From Acinetobacter indicus CIP 110367 (GTDB lineage Bacteria; Pseudomonadota; Gammaproteobacteria; Pseudomonadales; Moraxellaceae), in contig NZ_KI530745.1 of assembly GCF_000488255.1 (NCBI RefSeq), forward strand, positions 434,001 to 498,000: a DNA stretch of 64,000 nt. The letters run 5' to 3'. A model generated the notes under the pieces. It saw only the letters and a list, made by a program, of their open reading frames with translations. It had not been told where the DNA came from and ran no database searches. Position numbers and translations under genes: made by a program. Each line of letters starts with the position of its first letter. Position 1 is the stretch's first letter. This document shows positions 25,706-34,965 of this stretch, one piece after another.

Positions 25706-27805
25706 ATGGAAACATTACCAACGAAGTCGAGCCTAACTTCGAAAATTATCTGGCTGCTCGTCGCTATTGTGGGTGCAGTGTCTTTCGGGATTCTGGCACT
25801 CAGCCGTGGTGAGCATGTAAACGCAGTCTGGCTGGTCCTCGCCGCCGCCTGTGTCTATAGCATTGCTTACCGCTTCTACAGTTTATTTATTGCCAATAAA
25901 GTCTTTGAACTCAATGCTAGGCGTTTAACTCCCGCGCATCGCCTGGCCGACGGTTTAGATTATGTTCCGACCAATAAAAGTGTCCTGTTCGGCCATCACT
26001 TTGCCGCGATTGCCGGTGCCGGACCGCTGGTTGGTCCTATTCTGGCAGCGCAAATGGGTTATTTACCGGGCACCATCTGGCTATTGGTCGGGGTAGTGCT
26101 GGCCGGTGCGGTACAGGATTTCCTGGTGCTGTTTATTTCGACCCGTCGTGACGGCCGCTCACTGGGTGAAATGGCCAAGCAGGAACTGGGCAGCTTTGCC
26201 GGTATTATCGTGATGCTGGGTGCACTTGGGGTGATGATTATCATCCTGGCGGTACTGGCGCTGGTGGTGGTGAAAGCCTTGACCAACAGTCCGTGGGGTG
26301 TATTCAGTATTGCCGCCACCATTCCGATTGCCATTTTTATGGGCATTTACATGCGTTTTATCCGTCCGGGTAAAATTGCAGAAGTGTCGATTATCGGTTT
26401 TGTGCTGATGATGCTTGGCATCATCTACGGTGAAAACATTGCGCAGCATCCGTACTGGGGACCGTTCTTTACCTTGTCAGGGACTGAGCTGACCTGGGCA
26501 TTGATCATTTACGGTTTTATTGCGTCGGTTTTACCGGTGTGGCTGTTATTGGCACCGCGTGATTATCTGTCAACTTTCTTGAAAATTGGTGTCATTGCAG
26601 GTCTGGCGATTGGTATTTTATTTGCCATGCCGGAAATGAAACTGCCAGCAGTCACCAAGTTTGTGGACGGTACCGGTCCGGTATTTGCCGGTTCGCTGTT
26701 CCCGTTCCTGTTCATTACCATTGCCTGTGGTGCGATTTCCGGTTTCCACGCCCTGGTGTCTTCAGGAACCACGCCAAAACTGGTCAACAACGAACGCGAT
26801 ATCCGCATGATTGGTTATGGCGGCATGTTGATGGAATCTTTCGTGGCGATTATGGCGCTGATCTGTGCCGCGGTGCTTGATCCGGGCGTGTATTTCGCGA
26901 TTAACTCGCCAGCGGCTTTACTGGGTACCTCGGTAGATACGGCAGCAGAAGCGGTGCGTAACCTTGGTTTTGTGGTCACGCCTGAAGCCTTGACCTTGCT
27001 GGCTCAGGAAGTCGGTGAAAACTCGATTCTGTCCCGTACCGGTGGTGCGCCAACCTTCGCAATTGGTATGGCCCATATCATCACCGAGATTTTCAATAGC
27101 CGTGAAATGATGGCGTTCTGGTATCACTTCGCCATTCTGTTTGAAGCGCTATTCATTCTGACAGCGGTGGATGCCGGTACCCGTGCCTGCCGTTTTATGG
27201 TTCAGGATACCGTAGGTATTGTGATTCCTGCGGTGAAAAAATCTCACAACTTCTTTGGTAACTTGCTGGGCACGGCAGTTGCAGTGGCTGGCTGGGGCTT
27301 CTTCGTCTATCAGGGTGTGGTCGATCCACTCGGCGGGATTAACAGTTTATGGCCGCTGTTTGGTATTGGTAACCAGATTCTGGCTGCGATGGCGCTCATT
27401 CTTGGTACTGTCATCCTGTTCAAGATGAAGAAACAGAAATATGTCTGGGTGACCATCATCCCGACCGTGTTCCTGTTTATCACCTCGATGACCGCGGGCT
27501 GGCAGAAGATTTTCCACGAAAATCCGAAGATCGGCTTCCTGGCACAGGCAGAGCGTTTCAATACCGCGATTGCCAATAATGAAATTCTGGCACCGGCCAA
27601 AAGTATTGCAGAAATGCAGACCGTGGCAATGTCGAACCAGATTAATGCGGCATTGTGTGGCTTCTTTATGATTGTGGCGTTTGTGATGCTGTTTGCCGCG
27701 ATTGGGGTGATTCGCCGTGCCTTGGCCAATCCGGAACCAACCGTGCATGAAGCAGAAGCAATTTACCGCGATCCTGAAGATATTCAGCCGGCCAAAGGCC
27801 ATTAA
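25706..27805 (+). CDS. cstA: carbon starvation protein CstA (peptide/pyruvate transporter)
   Basis: The 699-residue inner-membrane protein has about 16-18 helices and belongs to the CstA/BtsT family, known in enterobacteria to import peptides or pyruvate. Recognisable segments are FGHHFAAIAGAGPLVGP, IFISTRRDGRSLGE-like FLVLFISTRRDGRS, the cytoplasmic ISGFHALVSSGTTPKL and ALFILTAVDAGTRACRFM. The ribosome binding site is GAGGGATTG. A ybdD-like gene follows 11 bp later, the pairing seen in E. coli, which suggests a functional complex or joint regulation. Confidence 0.95.
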   Translation: METLPTKSSLTSKIIWLLVAIVGAVSFGILALSRGEHVNAVWLVLAAACVYSIAYRFYSLFIANKVFELNARRLTPAHRLADGLDYVPTNKSVLFGHHFAAIAGAGPLVGPILAAQMGYLPGTIWLLVGVVLAGAVQDFLVLFISTRRDGRSLGEMAKQELGSFAGIIVMLGALGVMIIILAVLALVVVKALTNSPWGVFSIAATIPIAIFMGIYMRFIRPGKIAEVSIIGFVLMMLGIIYGENIAQHPYWGPFFTLSGTELTWALIIYGFIASVLPVWLLLAPRDYLSTFLKIGVIAGLAIGILFAMPEMKLPAVTKFVDGTGPVFAGSLFPFLFITIACGAISGFHALVSSGTTPKLVNNERDIRMIGYGGMLMESFVAIMALICAAVLDPGVYFAINSPAALLGTSVDTAAEAVRNLGFVVTPEALTLLAQEVGENSILSRTGGAPTFAIGMAHIITEIFNSREMMAFWYHFAILFEALFILTAVDAGTRACRFMVQDTVGIVIPAVKKSHNFFGNLLGTAVAVAGWGFFVYQGVVDPLGGINSLWPLFGIGNQILAAMALILGTVILFKMKKQKYVWVTIIPTVFLFITSMTAGWQKIFHENPKIGFLAQAERFNTAIANNEILAPAKSIAEMQTVAMSNQINAALCGFFMIVAFVMLFAAIGVIRRALANPEPTVHEAEAIYRDPEDIQPAKGH

Positions 27806-27816
27806 GGAGCGAGAAG

Positions 27817-28116
27817 ATGAATCTGAAATTTGCTCGAGCGGGCAAAACAGTGATTTATAAAATCATCAAAATGACCGTGATGTCGCAGAAGGATTTAATC
27901 CTGAATCCTAAAAACTGGTCGCGGATTGCCACACTGTGGCAGCGTCTGCAGCAAAGTTTCCGGCTGATGGTCGGGGTGCCTGACTATCAGACTTATCTGG
28001 AGCATATGCGGCAGCATCATCCGGATCTGGAAGCGATGGATGCCAAAACCTTTTACCGGCACTGTGTCGATTCACGTTATCCATCTTCTGGAAACCTGAA
28101 GAAGTGTCCGTGTTAA
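27817..28116 (+). CDS. YbdD/YjiX family small protein
   Basis: The 99-residue member of the DUF466 family is usually encoded right after cstA. Family motifs are GVPDYQTYLEHMRQHHP and the C-terminal RYPSSGNLKKCPC. The role is not established; a requirement for CstA-type uptake has been reported for related proteins. ATG 27817 has AAGGAGCG upstream. It is somewhat longer at the N-terminus than usual (about 65-70 residues), so an internal ATG at 27883 (MSQKDLILN) is a reasonable alternative start. Confidence 0.88.
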   Translation: MNLKFARAGKTVIYKIIKMTVMSQKDLILNPKNWSRIATLWQRLQQSFRLMVGVPDYQTYLEHMRQHHPDLEAMDAKTFYRHCVDSRYPSSGNLKKCPC

Positions 28117-28156
28117 AAGTCTAGAAATCGTCTGATTTCTTTAGAAAAAAAACAAA

Positions 28157-28187
28157 ACGGTGTATGTTAGGGCATACACCGTTTTTA
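28157..28187 (+). terminator. terminator of cstA-ybdD
   Basis: Stem ACGGTGTATG/CATACACCGT with loop TTAGGG, AAAA before and TTTTTA after. It separates this operon from the moxR cluster. Confidence 0.93.
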
Positions 28188-28213
28188 TTTGGGGAATGAA
28201 GGTGATTTGGGGC

Positions 28214-29164
28214 ATGAAACAGGATAAGAAATCGGAACCAGTACACGATCAGGCGCAGCTCCAGAGCGAGCTGCAGCGCTATGCACCCAGAATCCAGCAG
28301 TTCCTTGAACAGGTCAACCAGATTGTTCTCGATAAACAGCAGCAAACCAAACTGGCACTGGTCTGTTTACTGGCTGGCGGCCATGTGCTGTTTGAAGATT
28401 TACCCGGCCTGGGCAAAACCACCTTATCCAGCAGTCTGGCGCATTTGGCCGGACTAAAATTTCAGCGGATTCAGTTTACCAATGACATGTTGGCCAGTGA
28501 TGTAATTGGGGTGAACATGTTTAATCAGAAAGAACATCAGTTTGAGTTTAAGCAGGGCCCGATTTTTACCCAGATTTTATTGGCCGATGAAATTAACCGC
28601 TGTAGCCCGAAAACCCAGAGTGCCTTGTTAGAGGCGATGGAAGAGGGCAACGTCACGGTCGATGGCGTACGTTATGAATTGCCGCAACCATTTTGGGTCA
28701 TTGCTACCCAGAATCCGCTATTTCAGAGCGGAACCTATGCATTGCCTGAATCACAACTGGATCGCTTTTTAATGCGTTTATCACTGGGCTATCCATCGCG
28801 TTATGCAGAAAAACTATTGCTGCAGCAATCTTCCCGGCAGAGCCTGATTGCCAGTTTGCAGCATGTGTTTAGTGAAGATGAAATCCTGGAATTACAACAG
28901 CAAGTGCATCGGCTATATGTCAGTGACGCCGTGCAGGATTATATTCTGGATCTGGCCGAAGCCAGCCGTAAAAACCGGCATGGACTATCGACGCGCGGAG
29001 TACTGGCCCTGAAAAAAGCCGCCCAGGCACATGCGTTAATTGAACAGCGCAGTTTTGTCACTCCGGATGATGTACAAGCGGTTTTTGTGGCGGTGGTGGC
29101 ACATCGTATTGGTTTAAGTGAGGGTGAAACCCAGCAGCTGCTGCAACAGGTGCAGGTCAGCTAA
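28214..29164 (+). CDS. MoxR-family AAA ATPase
   Basis: The 316-residue AAA+ chaperone-like ATPase has Walker A in LPGLGKTTLSSSLAHLAG (about residue 64), Walker B with LLADEINRCSP, sensor PFWVIATQNP and an arginine-finger region near ALPESQLDRF. MoxR proteins act with DUF58 and transglutaminase or VWA partners; here both partners follow directly. The start at 28214 (MKQDKKSEPV) follows AAGGTG and lies beyond the previous terminator; upstream in-frame starts fall inside that terminator. The three genes have gaps of only 2 bp. Confidence 0.93.
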   Translation: MKQDKKSEPVHDQAQLQSELQRYAPRIQQFLEQVNQIVLDKQQQTKLALVCLLAGGHVLFEDLPGLGKTTLSSSLAHLAGLKFQRIQFTNDMLASDVIGVNMFNQKEHQFEFKQGPIFTQILLADEINRCSPKTQSALLEAMEEGNVTVDGVRYELPQPFWVIATQNPLFQSGTYALPESQLDRFLMRLSLGYPSRYAEKLLLQQSSRQSLIASLQHVFSEDEILELQQQVHRLYVSDAVQDYILDLAEASRKNRHGLSTRGVLALKKAAQAHALIEQRSFVTPDDVQAVFVAVVAHRIGLSEGETQQLLQQVQVS

Positions 29165-29166
29165 GT

Positions 29167-30078
29167 ATGCTCGGGCAGAATTTTTGGCAGCACTGGCTGG
29201 AGAAACGCTTTCAATTCCAGCAGAAAAAACGCCTCACGCAAAAAGATGTACTGGTATTTATTTATCAGCAGGGTTACTTATATCTGGTGCTTATCCTGAT
29301 TACCTTTGTGGCCGGTATTAACTATGCCAATAACCTGATTCTGGGCTTCTGCTTTTTAATTAGCGCGATTTTATGTATCAGTTTTTATTTGACCTTTAAG
29401 CAGCTGCATGGCTTGCAGCTTGAGGTGGTGGCACAGCAGGTCGGGCAGGCCGGGGAAAATGTCCAGCTGCACCTGTTTTTTCAGCAGGATACGCCACAGC
29501 TGCGTTATCTGTGGATTCAGGTTGATCAGCAATTACATAAACTGGCGCTGAGTGAAGCCAAACAGCAGTATAGCTTAGCTTTTTATACTGCCCAGCGCGG
29601 CAAGTTTCATTATCCGGCCATCCAGCTGTATTCAGTTTATCCCTTTGGTCTGGTACGTGCCTGGACCTATCTGTATTTCAATGACTTTGCCTGGATTGCA
29701 CCGAAAGCGGCGCAGCACACCACTGAAAATAAACACAACCGGCACAATGAAGAACCTGATTTAGATGAATTCCGGGAGCTGCGCAGTTATCAGCTCGGAG
29801 ATTCCTTGCAGGCAGTGTCCTGGAAACAGGTGGCGCGTGGCCAGGGCTTATACGTCAAGGTCTTTGAGCAATATCAGAATCAGCAGCAGCTTGAAATTGA
29901 CTATGCGCAGATGCCCAGCACATCGCATGAAGAAAAACTCAGCCTAATGATGGGCCTAGTCGAGCAGTGTGAACAGCAGCAATGTGCCTATGCCCTGTAT
30001 TTGCCGCAGGTAGAATTACCGGCCGCCTGTGGCGAGCAGCAATTGCTGCTCGCCAAACAACTGTTGGCGCAGGCATAA
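29167..30078 (+). CDS. DUF58 domain membrane protein
   Basis: The 303-residue protein has two N-terminal transmembrane helices (about 30-75, LILITFVAGINYANNL and the following segment), then a cytoplasmic or periplasmic DUF58 domain with the signature FRELRSYQLGDSLQAVSWKQVARGQGLY (about 200-225; split by the helix break). It belongs to the MoxR-DUF58-transglutaminase cluster. Its function is unproven; in related bacteria the cluster supports envelope integrity. The start is 2 bp after the moxR stop and its stop is 2 bp before the next gene, suggesting tight translational coupling. Confidence 0.88.
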   Translation: MLGQNFWQHWLEKRFQFQQKKRLTQKDVLVFIYQQGYLYLVLILITFVAGINYANNLILGFCFLISAILCISFYLTFKQLHGLQLEVVAQQVGQAGENVQLHLFFQQDTPQLRYLWIQVDQQLHKLALSEAKQQYSLAFYTAQRGKFHYPAIQLYSVYPFGLVRAWTYLYFNDFAWIAPKAAQHTTENKHNRHNEEPDLDEFRELRSYQLGDSLQAVSWKQVARGQGLYVKVFEQYQNQQQLEIDYAQMPSTSHEEKLSLMMGLVEQCEQQQCAYALYLPQVELPAACGEQQLLLAKQLLAQA

Positions 30079-30080
30079 AG

Positions 30081-32090
30081 ATGAATTCCAGTATCCGTAT
30101 TTCGATTCTCTCAAGCCTGGGCCTGCTGTTACTGGCACAGCTGATCTATCTGCCTGTGCTGCTCAGTATAATTTTTATCATCATCCTGATTAGTCTGTAT
30201 TTCAGTCTGCAGCCCGGGCGTCAGCCGATTGCCAAATACTGGACCTTTAGCCTGATTGCGCTGGCGCTGCTGAGTATTTATTTACAGTACCGCGCCTTTA
30301 TTGGGGTAGAGGCCGGCGTGGCGGTGTTATCAACCTTTTTATTTGCCAAGGCCCTCGAAACCCGAACCCGGCGCGATGTGATTATCCTGTTCAATTTCGC
30401 GCTATTTGTCAGTGCCAGTTCCTTCCTGTTTAGCCAGTCAATCTGGATGGCCTTTATGGTCATTTTAAGCCTGCTCAGTTGTCTGATCGGGCTGTATCGC
30501 CTGCAAACCAGCGAATTTGAATATCAGGCTTCGGCTGTACAGGCCTTAAAACGCGATGCCCGCCATGTGGGGCGTTTTGTGCTGTATGCACTGCCATTTT
30601 TTGTCTTGCTGTTTATGTTTTTCCCGCGGCTACCGCCACTGTGGCATATTCCGATTCCGGAAAATAAAGGTATTACCGGAATTAGTGACAGCATGTCGCC
30701 GGGCGATATTGCCGAGCTGTCACAATCTAGCGCGCTGGCCTTTCGGATTATTGGCGATGTGCAGCAACTGCCACCACGGCATGAGCTGTATTGGCGGGCG
30801 ATGGTGCTGGATGAATATGATGGCCAGCGCTGGCGTAGCAGCTTTGTTAACCAGCAGCCGTTAATGCGTAGCGATGTATTGCAGCCGGCGCAGGCGCGTA
30901 GTTTTGATTATCAATATCTGGCGGCTGACCCGGGCGTGCGTTGGGTGATGGGGCTGGAGAAATCGGTACCGCTGGAGCGCCGTTATTATAGCCAGCAGGA
31001 TTGGGGCATTGTACCGCGGCGTTTAACCCAGCGGGTCGAGCCGATTCCGTTGCGCTGGATCGGCGATATCCAGGCTCAGACCGTGAGTAATGCTCATCTG
31101 AATTTACGCATCAATACTCAATTTCCGGTACAGCAGGATCTGCAAGCACAACAATTGGCCCAGCGTTTATTTTTGCACAGCGGACAAGATCCTGAGCGTT
31201 ATGTACAGCAGGTGCTGCGCTGGTATCGGGAAAATGGCTTTGTATATACCTTAACCCCGGGGCGATTAGGGCAACATCGTGTTGATGAGTTCCTGTTTCA
31301 GTCACGTCAGGGCTTTTGTGAACATTATGCTTCCAGTTTTGTGATGCTGATGCGTTATGTCGGAATTCCGGCGCGGGTGGTCACCGGTTATCAGGGTGGA
31401 GAGCTGGCCCCAGATGGTAAAAGTTGGGAAGTACGCCAGTTAGATGCGCATGCCTGGACCGAAGTGCTGTTAAACGGCAAATGGCAGCGTTTTGACCCCA
31501 CAGCAATGATTAGTCCGCAGCGGGTTGAGCAGGGCATGCAAAACCTGATTGCGGAAGATCAGGCGGTATTGGGCGAGCGCGGCAGTGGCTGGACTTATCG
31601 GCATTATCATTTAATGAATAAACTGCGTATCTGGAGCGACTATGCCAGCTATCAATGGCAAAGCAAGGTGGTGGGCTATAATGCCGAGTCGCAGCGGGGC
31701 TGGCTGGCCAAACTGGGGCTACATTCCAGCTATGCCAATATCCTGATGCTGATACTGACCATTTTAGGTCTGCTGGGGCTATATATGGCCTGGTTGTATT
31801 ATCAGCATCTTCGCCGGCAGCCAAAACTTGCCCAGCTGTTGCAGACGTTTTCGAAGCCGTTACCGCCTGAATTACAGAAAAAGCCTGCTGAAACGTTTAA
31901 CATGTGGATGTCTCGTTTGGCGGCTCAGGCTGAGTCACAGCAGCATCATGTGTTTAAGCAGACCGTGCAGTTATATGAGCAGATGCAGTATGCATCTGAG
32001 CAGGTTTCTGAGGCAGATTTGAAAAAATTCAAAGCATTGCTGAATTCTTGTGCATCTGCATTGAAAAATCATAGAAAAGGCTTGTCATAA
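30081..32090 (+). CDS. TgpA-type membrane transglutaminase-like protein
   Basis: The 669-residue protein has five or six N-terminal helices (DUF3488 part, to about residue 190), a periplasmic transglutaminase-like domain and a further transmembrane helix near residue 560. The Cys-His-Asp triad is visible: Cys in RQGFCEHYASSF (about 412), His in LDAHAWTEV (about 455) and Asp in RFDPTA (about 471). This matches Pseudomonas TgpA, which is essential there and has been linked to peptidoglycan biology. Last gene of the MoxR cluster. The -35 of the following tRNA promoter overlaps its end. Confidence 0.9.
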   Translation: MNSSIRISILSSLGLLLLAQLIYLPVLLSIIFIIILISLYFSLQPGRQPIAKYWTFSLIALALLSIYLQYRAFIGVEAGVAVLSTFLFAKALETRTRRDVIILFNFALFVSASSFLFSQSIWMAFMVILSLLSCLIGLYRLQTSEFEYQASAVQALKRDARHVGRFVLYALPFFVLLFMFFPRLPPLWHIPIPENKGITGISDSMSPGDIAELSQSSALAFRIIGDVQQLPPRHELYWRAMVLDEYDGQRWRSSFVNQQPLMRSDVLQPAQARSFDYQYLAADPGVRWVMGLEKSVPLERRYYSQQDWGIVPRRLTQRVEPIPLRWIGDIQAQTVSNAHLNLRINTQFPVQQDLQAQQLAQRLFLHSGQDPERYVQQVLRWYRENGFVYTLTPGRLGQHRVDEFLFQSRQGFCEHYASSFVMLMRYVGIPARVVTGYQGGELAPDGKSWEVRQLDAHAWTEVLLNGKWQRFDPTAMISPQRVEQGMQNLIAEDQAVLGERGSGWTYRHYHLMNKLRIWSDYASYQWQSKVVGYNAESQRGWLAKLGLHSSYANILMLILTILGLLGLYMAWLYYQHLRRQPKLAQLLQTFSKPLPPELQKKPAETFNMWMSRLAAQAESQQHHVFKQTVQLYEQMQYASEQVSEADLKKFKALLNSCASALKNHRKGLS

Positions 32091-32110
32091 AATTTAAAAG
32101 TGAATATGAT
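32082..32110 (+). promoter_or_regulatory. tRNA-Val promoter
   Basis: -35 TTGTCA at 32082-32087, 17-bp spacer, -10 TATGAT at 32105-32110, then a GC-rich discriminator GCGTC typical of stringently controlled stable-RNA promoters. The -35 lies on the last codons of the preceding transglutaminase gene. Confidence 0.8.
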
Positions 32111-32121
32111 GCGTCACATAT

Positions 32122-32198
32122 AGGCGTATAGCTCAGTTGGTTAGAGCGCTACGTTGACATCGTAGAGGTCTCCAGTTCGAGTCTGGATATGCCTACCA
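32122..32198 (+). tRNA. tRNA-Val (anticodon GAC)
   Basis: A 77-nt cloverleaf with encoded CCA. The acceptor stem is AGGCGTA with TATGCCT, the D-arm GCTC/GAGC, the anticodon stem CTACG/CGTAG with loop TTGACAT (anticodon GAC), and the T-arm TCCAG/CTGGA with loop TTCGAGT. Followed by an intrinsic terminator, so it is a single-gene unit. Confidence 0.97.
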
Positions 32199-32206
32199 AA
32201 TTTTAA

Positions 32207-32240
32207 AGGCTTATGAGTGAAATACTGATAAGCCTTTTTT
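32207..32240 (+). terminator. terminator of tRNA-Val
   Basis: Stem AGGCTTAT (32207-32214) with ATAAGCCT (32228-32235), then TTTTT. Confidence 0.88.
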
Positions 32241-32406
32241 CATATCTGTAATTTCTCCATCCATCATTTTATCAGTGACTCTTCTATATAAGTTAAAGCT
32301 GCCCCTTATTAAGACTCACAAGAAACTTTCTCCCTCTTTTGCAAAAAGACACAGCAGGTGCAGTAAAATTTGCTAGGCTAATATTTTTTATAAAAGAATA
32401 CTGCCC

Positions 32407-32835
32407 ATGAAAAATATTGTTCTTTTTGCTGCGCTTGCAGCCTCGCTTATGGCCTGTAGCACCGTACAACAGCCTCCTGCACAGGTAGGACTTGCCAATC
32501 CGGCCAGTCAGTATTGTATTGAACAGGGCGGCCGACTGGAAATTAAAGATGAACACAGTGGGCAGGTGGGCTATTGCCATTTGCCAGATGGCAGCATCGT
32601 TGAAGAATGGGCGCTGTTCCGTCAGCAGCCAGGCCAGTGTGTGGCAGAAGAAGCCAAAAAGCTGATCGGTCAATCAGGTAGTTTGCCACAGAGCGAAATC
32701 AAGCAGCGGACCCAGGCCAAAATTGTTCGCAGCGTCCATCCTGGCCAGCCGGTCACCATGGATTATCGCGCTGACCGAGTCACAGTAACCATTGATCCGA
32801 ACAGTAATAAAATTGTGCAAGCATCCTGCGGTTAA
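32407..32835 (+). CDS. lipoprotein with DUF333 and I78-like inhibitor domains
   Basis: The 142-residue lipoprotein has the lipobox SLMACS (Cys at about residue 17). The first domain (about 30-72) is DUF333-like: NPASQYCIEQGGRLEI and GYCHLPDGSIVEEWALF. The second (about 78-142) matches the I78 protease-inhibitor fold: CVAEEAKKLIGQSG, then VTMDYRADRVTVTIDPNSNKI. The combination suggests a periplasmic or outer-membrane protein that may bind or inhibit a protease, but this is untested. It is a single gene with its own terminator. Confidence 0.8.
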   Translation: MKNIVLFAALAASLMACSTVQQPPAQVGLANPASQYCIEQGGRLEIKDEHSGQVGYCHLPDGSIVEEWALFRQQPGQCVAEEAKKLIGQSGSLPQSEIKQRTQAKIVRSVHPGQPVTMDYRADRVTVTIDPNSNKIVQASCG

Positions 32836-32843
32836 GGCTAAAC

Positions 32844-32867
32844 AGTCCGCCCAGTGCGGACTTTTTT
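32844..32867 (+). terminator. terminator of the DUF333-I78 gene
   Basis: Stem AGTCCGC/GCGGACT with loop CCAGT, then TTTTTTA. Confidence 0.9.
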
Positions 32868-33043
32868 ATGGGTGTCAGGAAATTGAAATTTCAATAGGTG
32901 AGGGTAGGAGTGAGTTAAAGGCCAATTGAATGCTTGAATTGTTAAAATTTGATTAATACACAAAATGAAAGTTGTGACATGGTTCACATATTGTTTATTT
33001 TTCTGTTAGTATAAATTAAATTTGTTTAATAATAGTAAAGAAC

Positions 33044-33280
33044 ATGAGGCAAATCCTGATAGTGACCTTTATTGTCATGGTTATCCTGTTAATGGTCTGG
33101 GTGTTTCAGCAGGAACAACACCGCAGACAACAAGAAATGCAGAATATTGTGCAGGAGGCACGCGACTCTCTGCATCTGATTGAACAAGATCGGGCTTCAC
33201 ATCGTTCATCGCTGGATGATCACATGCGAAAGATCGAACCCTCTATTGAGCGGGCTGGAAGTTTAGGCCAAAAATTCTAA
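33044..33280 (+). CDS. small membrane-anchored hypothetical protein
   Basis: The 78-residue protein has one N-terminal transmembrane helix (about residues 4-22, ILIVTFIVMVILLMVWVF). A highly charged helical tail rich in Gln, Arg, Glu and Asp follows and would lie in the periplasm or cytoplasm depending on orientation. I do not recognise a family. Support for a real gene comes from the TAAAGAACATG start region, the coherent topology and a terminator about 140 bp downstream; no homology was tested. Confidence 0.55.
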   Translation: MRQILIVTFIVMVILLMVWVFQQEQHRRQQEMQNIVQEARDSLHLIEQDRASHRSSLDDHMRKIEPSIERAGSLGQKF

Positions 33281-33624
33281 TTCAGCATGAAATGCTCTGA
33301 ATGAAAATTAAAGATAAATTTTAGAAACAATGAAAAATCAGTGTGATATAATTTACCCATTAGACAATTAAATTAGCGTATTTATTTTTTAAATAGTTGA
33401 TTTAATTATGGTAAGTAAAGCTGCATAAAGTTATGCGGCTTTTTTGTTTAGAATTTATCTGATTTGAGCTGTTAAGGGCTCAAAGCATAATGGCTAAATA
33501 GACTTATCCTGTGCGTGTAACTTTTGGCATATCCGTTGCTTGGCAATGCTAGGGGTAGGGATGAATTTTCTCCGTACTTTCGCATCACTGTTGGGTATTT
33601 AAGTTTATTTACAAGGGCGAGGTC
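33281..33624 (+). other. 344-bp gap before the purine permease: terminator and long leader
   Basis: The left part holds an intrinsic terminator (33419-33440). The right part, about 150 bp up to the permease start, contains several short complementary blocks (for example TTGC/GCAA near 33535-33550 and the TATCC...GGGGTA blocks around 33530-33560). It could be a structured leader, and purine-responsive RNA elements are known upstream of such permeases, but I could not match it to a known riboswitch. Confidence 0.35.
33419..33446 (+). terminator. terminator of the small membrane protein gene
   Basis: Stem AGCTGCAT/ATGCGGCT (one wobble pair), then TTTTTTG. Confidence 0.8.
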
Positions 33625-34947
33625 ATGACGACTCCTAATCCATCTTCAGAAAATGTGCTTGAGCGCTTATTTAAGTTAAGCGAAAACAAGACCAGTTTTC
33701 GTACTGAGGTTCTTGCCGGTGTAACCACATTCTTAACTATGTGTTACATCATTATTGTCAATCCAATGATTTTATCCGAAACCGGGATGGATCACGGGGC
33801 TGTCTTTGTTGCAACCTGTCTGGCAGCCGCAATTGGCTGTCTGGTGATGGGACTGATTGCCAACTATCCGATTGCGCTGGCACCGGGTATGGGCCTGAAT
33901 GCCTATTTCACCTATTCGGTTTGTCTGGGCATGGGTGTGCCTTGGCAAACTGCGCTGGCTGCGGTGTTTGTATCCGGTCTGGTGTTTATTGCCATCAGCA
34001 TGTTCAAAATTCGTGAAGCCATTGTCAATGCCATTCCAATGTCCCTGAAACTGGCCATTGGCGGCGGGATTGGTTTATTCCTGGCCTTAATTGCACTAAA
34101 AAACGCAGGCATTATTGTCGATAACCCGGCGACTTTGGTGGGTCTGGGTGACTTGAAACAGCCTTCAGTGCTGTTGGCCTTATTTGGCTTCCTGATGATT
34201 GTGGTGATGCACCAATTCAAGGTGCGTGGTGCAATTATCATCAGTATTCTGGTATTAACGGCTATTTCTACGGCTTTGGGCTTAAGCGAATTTAAAGGTG
34301 TGGTCGGTGAAATCCCGTCTATCGCGCCAACGTTCATGCAAATGGACTTTGAAGGTCTGTTTACTGCCAGCCTGATCGGGGTGATTTTCGTCTTCTTCCT
34401 GGTCGATCTGTTTGACTCCACCGGTACCCTGGTCGGCGTTTCACATCGTGCGGGCCTGCTCAAAGATGGTAAATTACCACGTTTGAAAAAAGCCTTATTT
34501 GCCGACTCATCTGCCATTGTAGCGGGTGCAGCACTGGGTACCTCTTCAACCACACCGTATATTGAATCGTCTGCCGGTGTTGCTGCGGGCGGGCGTACCG
34601 GTCTGACTGCGGTAGTGGTGGCGGTGCTGTTTGTACTGTGTTTATTCCTCGCGCCACTGGCCCAATCGGTACCGGGCTTTGCTACTGCACCTGCCTTGTT
34701 ATTTGTAGGTGTGCTGATGATTCAGGGCATTGTACATATTGATTGGGAAGATATTACCGAAGCGGTTCCAGCCTTTCTGACCATCGTATTTATGCCATTT
34801 ACCTACTCAATTGCGGACGGTATTGCCATGGGCTTTATCAGCTATGCGTTGATCAAGCTGTTGACCGGTAAAGCTTCATCTGTGCCGTATATGGTGTGGA
34901 TTATTGCAGTATTGTGGGCATTAAAATTCGCGTTATTTGGCGGTTAA
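33625..34947 (+). CDS. AzgA/NCS2-family purine permease
   Basis: The 440-residue inner-membrane permease of the hypoxanthine/adenine/guanine group has about 12-14 helices. Diagnostic regions are TEVLAGVTTFLTMCYIIIVNP near the N-terminus (given here as its two halves, VLAGVTTFLT and MCYIIIVNP), ALAPGMGLNAYFTY, DLFDSTGTLVGVSHRAG and GTSSTTPYIESSAGVAAGGRTG. It imports purine bases by proton symport. The adenine deaminase gene follows after a terminator, making a local purine-salvage pair and suggesting adenine as a main substrate (inference). Confidence 0.93.
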   Translation: MTTPNPSSENVLERLFKLSENKTSFRTEVLAGVTTFLTMCYIIIVNPMILSETGMDHGAVFVATCLAAAIGCLVMGLIANYPIALAPGMGLNAYFTYSVCLGMGVPWQTALAAVFVSGLVFIAISMFKIREAIVNAIPMSLKLAIGGGIGLFLALIALKNAGIIVDNPATLVGLGDLKQPSVLLALFGFLMIVVMHQFKVRGAIIISILVLTAISTALGLSEFKGVVGEIPSIAPTFMQMDFEGLFTASLIGVIFVFFLVDLFDSTGTLVGVSHRAGLLKDGKLPRLKKALFADSSAIVAGAALGTSSTTPYIESSAGVAAGGRTGLTAVVVAVLFVLCLFLAPLAQSVPGFATAPALLFVGVLMIQGIVHIDWEDITEAVPAFLTIVFMPFTYSIADGIAMGFISYALIKLLTGKASSVPYMVWIIAVLWALKFALFGG

Positions 34948-34965
34948 TCCCCAGCAACCATTTTG

